Shown here one piece after another: positions 6,853 to 10,552 of a stretch of 10,552 nt of DNA. Each line of letters starts with the position of its first letter. The first letter of the stretch is position 1. The stretch spans positions 1 through 10,552 of the forward strand of contig CALMLJ010000395.1 of assembly GCA_937868025.1 (NCBI GenBank), read 5' to 3'. Made by a program: the position numbers and the translations under genes. The stretch comes from an uncultured Acidimicrobiaceae bacterium. Its GTDB lineage: Bacteria > Actinomycetota > Acidimicrobiia > Acidimicrobiales > Microtrichaceae. Below the pieces are notes generated by a model. That model had not been told where the DNA came from. It worked only from the letters and a program-made list of their open reading frames with translations, and ran no database searches.

Positions 6853-6868
6853 TTGACCGCCCAGTCAA
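6853..6868. promoter_or_regulatory. Palindromic operator candidate TTGAC-N6-GTCAA
   Basis: TTGAC (6853-6857) and GTCAA (6864-6868) form a perfect 5-bp inverted repeat around six bases. It lies one base upstream of the candidate -10 of the acyl-CoA dehydrogenase gene. Sixteen-base palindromes of this type are usual TetR-family operators, and TetR-type regulators commonly control fatty-acid degradation genes. No regulator gene lies in the window, so the binding protein is unknown. Confidence 0.4.
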
Positions 6869-6875
6869 CTTCCCA

Positions 6876-6939
6876 GGCCGGGGCCACCTTCGCTCGGTAC
6901 GGTCGCTCCGCTCCCTACTGCCGCTCCGGTACCCCGGCC
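6876..6939. repeat. Spaced inverted repeat in the peroxidase / acyl-CoA dehydrogenase gap
   Basis: GGCCGGGG (6876-6883) is the exact reverse complement of CCCCGGCC (6932-6939). An inner ACC/GGT pair (6886-6888, 6928-6930) extends the stem with a small internal loop, leaving a 39-base loop. It fills most of the 122-base gap downstream of the peroxidase stop. It could fold in the peroxidase 3' end or in read-through RNA. There is no T-tract, so I do not call it a terminator. Confidence 0.35.
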
Positions 6940-6959
6940 GATCCGAGTTGCGTTGTTGG

Positions 6960-7448
6960 CTACGCCAGCTGCGACTCGATGGCGGAGACGATCGAGGGGT
7001 CGTCGGGCGTCACGGTCGGGCCGAACCGGCCGACGACCTCTCCGTCCGCGGACACGAGGAACTTCTCGAAGTTCCACCGAACGTCACCGGTGTGACCGTC
7101 AGCGACGTCGGCGGCCGCTTCGAGGTCGGCGAACAGGGGGTGCTTGTCGTCGCCGTTGACGTCGATCTTCTCCGACAGCGGGAACGTGACGCCGTAGTTC
7201 ACACTGCAGAACTCGGCGATCTCATCCGCGGTGCCCGGCTCCTGCTCGAGGAACTGGTTGCACGGGAACCCCACCACGGTGAAGTCGTCGGAACCGAAGC
7301 GATCCTGGAGCGCCTGGAGCTGCTCGTACTGCGGAGTCAGGCCGCACTTGGAGGCGACGTTGACGAAGAGGGCCGTCTTGCCGGCCACATCGCCCAGCAG
7401 ATTGTCGGTGCCGTTGAGTGCCTGGATGCCGTGGTCGTAGATGCTCAT
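6960..7448 (-). CDS. Glutathione peroxidase-family, probably thioredoxin-dependent peroxidase
   Basis: 162 aa, ATG start with AGGAG (7461-7457) eight bases upstream. It reduces hydrogen or lipid hydroperoxides. The peroxidatic site is NVASKCGLTPQY (Cys35). The rest of the active-site set is GFPCNQFLEQEPG (60-72, with Gln65) and WNFEKFLV (125-132, Trp125 and Asn126). A second cysteine, Cys81 in FCSVNYGVTFPL, matches the resolving cysteine of yeast Gpx3-type enzymes (Cys36/Cys82). The protein is therefore expected to use thioredoxin rather than glutathione, which suits actinobacteria because they generally lack glutathione. It has no signal peptide and is of usual family length. Its ATG overlaps the TGA of the acyl-CoA ligase gene in an ATGA, so the two are translationally coupled. 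A role in protecting against lipid peroxides during lipid catabolism is inference. Confidence 0.95.
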   Translation of the reverse strand: MSIYDHGIQALNGTDNLLGDVAGKTALFVNVASKCGLTPQYEQLQALQDRFGSDDFTVVGFPCNQFLEQEPGTADEIAEFCSVNYGVTFPLSEKIDVNGDDKHPLFADLEAAADVADGHTGDVRWNFEKFLVSADGEVVGRFGPTVTPDDPSIVSAIESQLA

Positions 7449-8956
7449 TGCTGGGTCTCCTGGGAGGGGGTCGATGTCGGTGGTGGTGTCACGCGGTCTG
7501 CGCGCAGCTGGCTGCGGCGGACCTTACCGGCCTCGTCGCGCAGCGGTTCGGTGACGAACTCGAACGACCGAGGCACTTTGTAGCGAACCAGTCGATCGCT
7601 GAGATGATTCCGCAGATCGTCGGCATCGGTCGCGCCGTCGTCGATCGCGTCGGGGTCGGTCTGGACGATCGCGTGCACCCGGTTGCCCAGATCGTCGTCG
7701 GGCAGGCCGATGACCGCCGCCGACAGGACGGCCGGATGCTCGTTGAGCGCGGCCTCGATCTCGGCGGGGTAGATGTTGGCGCCGCCGCTCAGGATCATGT
7801 CGGTCTTGCGGTCGGCGAGGTAGAGGAAGCCGTCGGCGTCCATCCACCCCATGTCACCGAGCGATTCCCATCCATCGCCGATCGTGCGGGGCTCGGCGCC
7901 GACGTAGCGGTAGGAGGGAGCGAGCCCCGGAGTTCGGCGCATGAAGATCTCGCCGACCTCTCCGGGTGGAAGGGCCGCGCCGTCGGCATCGAACACGGCC
8001 ATCTCGCCGGACGACACGCGCCCGACCGACCCTCGATGCTCGAGCCACTGATCGCCGCGGATCACGGTCGACGCCTGGTTCTCGGTGCCGGCGTACAGCT
8101 CCCAGATCCGCTTCGGGCCCAGCCACTCGATCCACTCCTCCTTGAGCCAGGCCGGGCACGGCTCGGCGAGGTGCCACACGACCTGGAGGGCCGAGAGGTC
8201 CGCGGACTCGCGAACCTCGGCGGGGAGCCGCGAGATTCGCTTCATCATCGTGGGGACCAGGTACACCATGTTCGCCCGATGCTCCTCGAGGAGCGCGAGC
8301 GTTCGCGCAGCGTCGAAGCGGTCGGTGACCACGACGTGGTTCCCGGCGAGCAGGCTGAGCAGCGTCCAGGACAACGGACCGTTGTGGTACATCGGACCGG
8401 GCATCACGAGGCACCCGTCCCGTTGGATCAGCAAGATGGGCTCGGCGTCGGGGTCGAGCAGCGACGGGTCGCCGTGCACGATCAACTTCGGACGACCGGT
8501 GCTGCCGCCCGATGTCGGCGCCTTCCACGACGGCGACACGACGTCGTCGTAGGTGGACGGGTCGGGGAGTGTGGCGTCGTCGTCGACCGCGGCGCCGTCC
8601 CAGGTGGCCAGCGAAGGACGGCCGGCGTGGACCCGTCCGACGACGACGGCCGAACCGGCGAGCTCGACGATGGCGTCGAGCTCGGCGTCGGGCAACTTCG
8701 ACGACACGGGCTGGGGGATGGCGCCGATCATCCAGCACGCGATGAACGCCTCGACGAACTCGATGCCGTTGCCGAGGGCGATCGTGACGAAGTCGCCGGG
8801 GCCGGCACCGAGGCAGCGGAGGCGATCGGCGAGTGCTGCTGCCTCGCGGTTGAGACGCCGACGGTCGACGCTGCGCCGATCGTCGGTGACCGCGATCGCT
8901 GCGGGGGCGGCCGACGCGAGGTCGGCCAGGTGTCGGGCGAAGCTCACCAGCGGCAT
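7445..8956 (-). CDS. AMP-forming acyl-CoA ligase (ANL superfamily, FadD-like)
   Basis: 503 aa. It activates a carboxylic acid to its acyl-CoA through an acyl-adenylate. The ANL motifs appear in order: P-loop TSGGSTGRPK (148-157), YAGTEN (288-293, adenine site), SLGDMGWMDADG with Asp368, hinge ADRKTDMILSGGANIYPAEIE (begins at 381), and the catalytic lysine motif DEAGKVRRSQL (474-484, Lys478). The first 147 residues form the usual N-terminal domain. The length is typical of the short FadD, bile-acid or crotonobetaine-CoA ligase group. The C-terminal tail, after about residue 489, is Pro/Thr-rich. Start ATG 8956 has no Shine-Dalgarno, but TACAGT lies seven bases upstream, so the transcript may be leaderless. 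It is the first gene of the minus-strand run that ends with the protease, and it overlaps the peroxidase gene. The substrate (fatty, aromatic or steroid acid) cannot be set from sequence alone. Confidence 0.93.
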   Translation of the reverse strand: MPLVSFARHLADLASAAPAAIAVTDDRRSVDRRRLNREAAALADRLRCLGAGPGDFVTIALGNGIEFVEAFIACWMIGAIPQPVSSKLPDAELDAIVELAGSAVVVGRVHAGRPSLATWDGAAVDDDATLPDPSTYDDVVSPSWKAPTSGGSTGRPKLIVHGDPSLLDPDAEPILLIQRDGCLVMPGPMYHNGPLSWTLLSLLAGNHVVVTDRFDAARTLALLEEHRANMVYLVPTMMKRISRLPAEVRESADLSALQVVWHLAEPCPAWLKEEWIEWLGPKRIWELYAGTENQASTVIRGDQWLEHRGSVGRVSSGEMAVFDADGAALPPGEVGEIFMRRTPGLAPSYRYVGAEPRTIGDGWESLGDMGWMDADGFLYLADRKTDMILSGGANIYPAEIEAALNEHPAVLSAAVIGLPDDDLGNRVHAIVQTDPDAIDDGATDADDLRNHLSDRLVRYKVPRSFEFVTEPLRDEAGKVRRSQLRADRVTPPPTSTPSQETQQ

Positions 8957-8963
8957 CGCGGGA

Positions 8964-8969
8964 ACTGTA
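8964..8969 (-). promoter_or_regulatory. Candidate -10 element (TACAGT), leaderless start of the acyl-CoA ligase gene
   Basis: TACAGT fits TAnnnT and matches TATAAT at four of six positions. It ends seven bases before the ATG at 8956, which puts the likely transcription start on the A of the ATG. No Shine-Dalgarno is present. No -35 is recognisable at 17 bases. Confidence 0.4.
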
Positions 8970-8980
8970 CGTGTGGTCGG

Positions 8981-9009
8981 CCGGCGGCGCGTGCCGGAGT
9001 GGCCGCCGG
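8981..9009. repeat. Inverted repeat in the divergent promoter region
   Basis: CCGGCGGC (8981-8988) is the exact reverse complement of GCCGCCGG (9002-9009), with 13 bases between. It lies in the 77-base gap between the divergent acyl-CoA ligase and lipoprotein-like genes, upstream of both candidate -10 elements. It may be a shared operator, although in such GC-rich DNA a match of this kind is only mildly surprising. Confidence 0.35.
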
Positions 9010-9019
9010 TCCGCTCACC

Positions 9020-9025
9020 TATCGT
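9020..9025 (+). promoter_or_regulatory. Candidate -10 element (TATCGT) before the first lipoprotein-like gene
   Basis: TATCGT fits TAnnnT, matches TATAAT at four of six positions, and ends eight bases before the GTG at 9034. There is no Shine-Dalgarno before this GTG. This supports both the start choice and a leaderless transcript. Confidence 0.35.
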
Positions 9026-9033
9026 CGTCGCCT

Positions 9034-9885
9034 GTGAACTCGACTTCCCGTTCCACCGTCCGCCGTCTGTTGGCCTGCGGCGCCGTCCTCGTCGTCGGCG
9101 CGTCGTTCGGTGCCGGGTGTTCGGGCGACGACGACTCCGCCCCCGAGACGGCGCAGGAGTCGCTCGACGCTCTCAATCTCAGCGACACGCCGGCGCAGGT
9201 CCTCGCCAATGCGGTCGAGCGCCTCGACCCGGCCGCCGTGATCGGTGAGGAACTCGGTCGAACGTACCTGCAGGTCAAGTACGCGCTGCAGGGCTACGCC
9301 TGGGCCGAGGCCGCCTGTGCGGTCGACGCGACGGTGGGGATCGTCACTCCTGAGGTGTTCGCGTCGACCCCCGTCGTACGCCTGGACAGCCTTCCGTATG
9401 ACTTCCCGCGGGTCGAGGCCGCGACCCGCGGGTGTGCTTCACCTGAGTCGGTGGCCCGGATCGACAGCTCTCGCGATCCATCGGCGGCGCCGGGCACCCC
9501 GAACGCGTCGGCCGCACCCGACATCGACGGTGCGAGCGTCGGAACGATGCTCGAGGCGTTCTACCGGATCAGTGCCGACGCAATCGGTCTCACCGACACC
9601 GAGACCGATTGCGTCGTCGACGCGGTCTTGGGTGGTCGGTCGACGGCCGAGTTCGTCGATCTCGCCGTCGGCAGGGACCGCATCGACGTGGGCGAGACCG
9701 AGGACGACGTGGTCGGATGCCTGAAGGGCAACCGGATCGACGTGGTGACGCCGGTGGCGGCGAAGGACCTGCTCGCCCGCCAGACGACGGCGAAGGCGGA
9801 GCAGGCTCGGATCGAGGGCCTCATCAACGCGCAGTCGCAGGCCGCCACCCAGTCGTCGACCACGATCGCGACCGTCGGCGGGTGA
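9034..9885 (+). CDS. Secreted or lipoprotein-like protein with duplicated cysteine pair, function unknown
   Basis: 283 aa from GTG 9034. The frame opens at GTG 8971, but the extra 21 residues are not signal-like, and the -10 element fits 9034. Residues 1-29 form a signal peptide: Arg6, Arg10 and Arg11, then a hydrophobic core (LLACGAVLVVGASF), ending in FGAGC with Cys29 as possible lipidation site. Gly at -3 makes this a weak lipobox. An acidic linker (GDDDSAPE) follows, then helical sequence. Two similar segments are visible: EAACAVDATVG (92-102) with RGC134, and ETDCVVDAVLG (190-200) with GC229. The spacings between cysteines are 39 and 36 residues, suggesting two disulphide-bonded modules. 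The tail from about 250 is Gln/Ala/Thr-rich. The stop overlaps the next gene's GTG. A 16-bp inverted repeat lies at codons 181-195. I recognise no family. Confidence 0.82.
   Translation: MNSTSRSTVRRLLACGAVLVVGASFGAGCSGDDDSAPETAQESLDALNLSDTPAQVLANAVERLDPAAVIGEELGRTYLQVKYALQGYAWAEAACAVDATVGIVTPEVFASTPVVRLDSLPYDFPRVEAATRGCASPESVARIDSSRDPSAAPGTPNASAAPDIDGASVGTMLEAFYRISADAIGLTDTETDCVVDAVLGGRSTAEFVDLAVGRDRIDVGETEDDVVGCLKGNRIDVVTPVAAKDLLARQTTAKAEQARIEGLINAQSQAATQSSTTIATVGG
9576..9616. repeat. Perfect 16-bp inverted repeat with 9-base loop inside a coding region
   Basis: CGACGCAATCGGTCTC (9576-9591) is the exact reverse complement of GAGACCGATTGCGTCG (9601-9616), with nine bases between. The arms encode parts of ADAIGL and ETDCVV of the first lipoprotein-like gene. 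It would form a very stable hairpin in mRNA or DNA. No T-tract follows, so it is not a standard terminator. Confidence 0.85.
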
Positions 9886-10277
9886 AGCGCGTCGCGCTCG
9901 GTGTCGCGGTCGTGGTCACCGCCGTGGCCGGCGGGACCTCGGCCTGTTCGGGCGCTGAGTGGGCCGCACCGGTCGAGCCGCCCGACGGGTTCGCCATCAC
10001 AGCGCCCGTCGACGGTGAACCGTGCGGGGAGTATCTGCTGGTTCCGGACTCGTCGATCGACGACCCGTACGACGCCCTGGCCCAGTGGGTCGACCAGGTC
10101 ACCGATTCGCCCGGCGCGACCCACCGCGATCGGCCCGAGGATCTGAGAACGGCACCTGACGGAACCTACGACGGCGGCATCACCGGGTGGAACGAGTCCG
10201 ACGACGGCGGAGGCGGGTTCCCCGTGCGGGTCCACTTCGACGGGTCACGAATCGTCGCTGAGTTCTGCCTGAACTGA
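9882..10277 (+). CDS. Small secreted or lipoprotein-like protein, function unknown
   Basis: 131 aa from GTG 9882. The GTGA overlap with the preceding stop shows translational coupling. Residues 1-22 are a short signal peptide: KR at 2-3, hydrophobic ALGVAVVVTAVAGG, and TSAC with Cys22 as a possible lipidation site. Thr at -3 makes it a non-standard lipobox. The mature part is acidic and rich in Gly, Pro and Asp. It has two cysteines, Cys48 (GEPCGEY) and Cys129 (EFCLN) at the extreme C-terminus, which may form a disulphide. No membrane segment or known domain is seen. Coupling to the other exported protein suggests they act together at the cell surface; that is inference. It converges on the SDR gene with eight bases between stops. 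The frame stays open upstream, but the signal peptide fixes this start. Confidence 0.78.
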   Translation: MKRVALGVAVVVTAVAGGTSACSGAEWAAPVEPPDGFAITAPVDGEPCGEYLLVPDSSIDDPYDALAQWVDQVTDSPGATHRDRPEDLRTAPDGTYDGGITGWNESDDGGGGFPVRVHFDGSRIVAEFCLN

Positions 10278-10285
10278 GCGCCGTC

Positions 10286-10552
10286 CTATAGGTCCGGCAG
10301 GCCCAACAGGAGGTTCGGCGCGTTGAGGCCGCCGTCGATCTCGAGGATCTTGCCCGTGAGGTACGAGCCGGCGGGGGAGCTGAGGTAGAGCACCCCGAGG
10401 GCGATGTCGAGCGGATCGCCGAGACGGCGAAGCGGCGTGTTGTCCTCCATCGCGGTGCGGAGCCCGTCGTCGGTGAGGACCATGTCGAGCGCGCTCGTCG
10501 CCGTCGAGCCGACGGCGATCGCGTTGACGCGGATGCGCGGTGCGCACTCGGT
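10286..10552 (-). CDS. SDR-family oxidoreductase, C-terminal part (partial)
   Basis: The last 88 residues and the TAG stop are present; the start lies beyond the right edge. The short-chain dehydrogenase/reductase signature is clear. [18 protein letters not shown] follows the P-x-IRVN-x-I-x-PG-x-x-x-T pattern with Val-Gly in place of Pro-Gly. [20 protein letters not shown] is the usual segment between the substrate-binding and final strands. [13 protein letters not shown] is the classic end motif (TG-x-x-x-x-x-DGG). The tail [12 protein letters not shown] is an extra C-terminal stretch seen in some actinobacterial hydroxysteroid- or hydroxyacyl-type SDRs. These enzymes reversibly oxidise a hydroxyl group with NAD(P). 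The Tyr-x-x-x-Lys catalytic motif and the nucleotide-binding glycines are outside the window, so activity and cofactor cannot be judged. Confidence 0.92.
   Translation of the reverse strand, partial: TECAPRIRVNAIAVGSTATSALDMVLTDDGLRTAMEDNTPLRRLGDPLDIALGVLYLSSPAGSYLTGKILEIDGGLNAPNLLLGLPDL

Noticed and set aside
6852..6868. TTGACT as a -35 box for the acyl-CoA dehydrogenase gene
   Set aside because: The distance to the candidate -10 is 11 bases, too short for a sigma-70-type promoter. The bases are better explained as part of the palindrome.
5740..7095. Long open plus-strand frame opposite the acyl-CoA dehydrogenase gene
   Set aside because: It is the complement of a clearly conserved enzyme gene, rich in HRR/LGDR-type residues and without a domain signature.
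7418..9037. Long open plus-strand frame opposite the acyl-CoA ligase gene
   Set aside because: It is the complement of a gene with all the ANL motifs in order; its own translation shows no family features.
10285..10292. CCTATAGG palindrome between the convergent lipoprotein-like and SDR genes
   Set aside because: It is only eight bases and contains the SDR stop codon. It has no stem beyond the palindrome and no T-tract, so no function is supported.

Overview
The window is GC-rich throughout. Genes are packed tightly, GTG starts are common, and several genes seem to lack a Shine-Dalgarno sequence. Together with the gene content (an actinobacterial-type FadE/FadD pair, an SDR, and a NIPSNAP-like protein with a YIHEFID start), this suggests a high-GC actinobacterium. 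My best guess is class Acidimicrobiia, possibly an Ilumatobacter relative. The class is inferred from protein style; there is no rRNA or marker gene here. I see no tRNA, rRNA, CRISPR array, insertion sequence or phage gene. No stretch over about 160 bases lacks a gene.

Layout. (1) 1-2755, minus strand: a very long protein (876 aa) that appears to fuse an alpha/alpha-toroid plus beta-sandwich region to a C-terminal glycosyltransferase. Its stop overlaps the start of a DHDPS-like aldolase that runs off the left edge. (2) 2788-4425, plus strand: a two-domain NIPSNAP-like protein, then a HlyIII/PAQR membrane protein. (3) 4435-8956, minus strand, in transcription order: AMP-forming acyl-CoA ligase, thioredoxin-type glutathione peroxidase (ATGA overlap with the ligase), acyl-CoA dehydrogenase (behind its own palindrome and a probable leaderless promoter), and an M50 site-2-type membrane protease with a helical tail. 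(4) 9034-10277, plus strand: two translationally coupled small secreted or lipoprotein-like proteins of unknown function. (5) 10286-10552, minus strand: the C-terminal part of an SDR oxidoreductase.

How the genes may work together. The ligase, dehydrogenase and SDR fit fatty-acid or steroid-type acyl-CoA catabolism. The peroxidase coupled to the ligase could detoxify lipid hydroperoxides, but that is inference. The 876-aa protein and the aldolase-like gene look like a separate carbohydrate-related operon.

Most of the window is ordinary core-type actinobacterial sequence. The items most worth a second look are the toroid/glycosyltransferase fusion, a perfect 16-bp inverted repeat with a 9-nt loop inside the first lipoprotein-like gene, a recurring TAnnnT hexamer 6-8 nt before start codons that lack a Shine-Dalgarno, and the TTGAC-N6-GTCAA palindrome before the acyl-CoA dehydrogenase gene.
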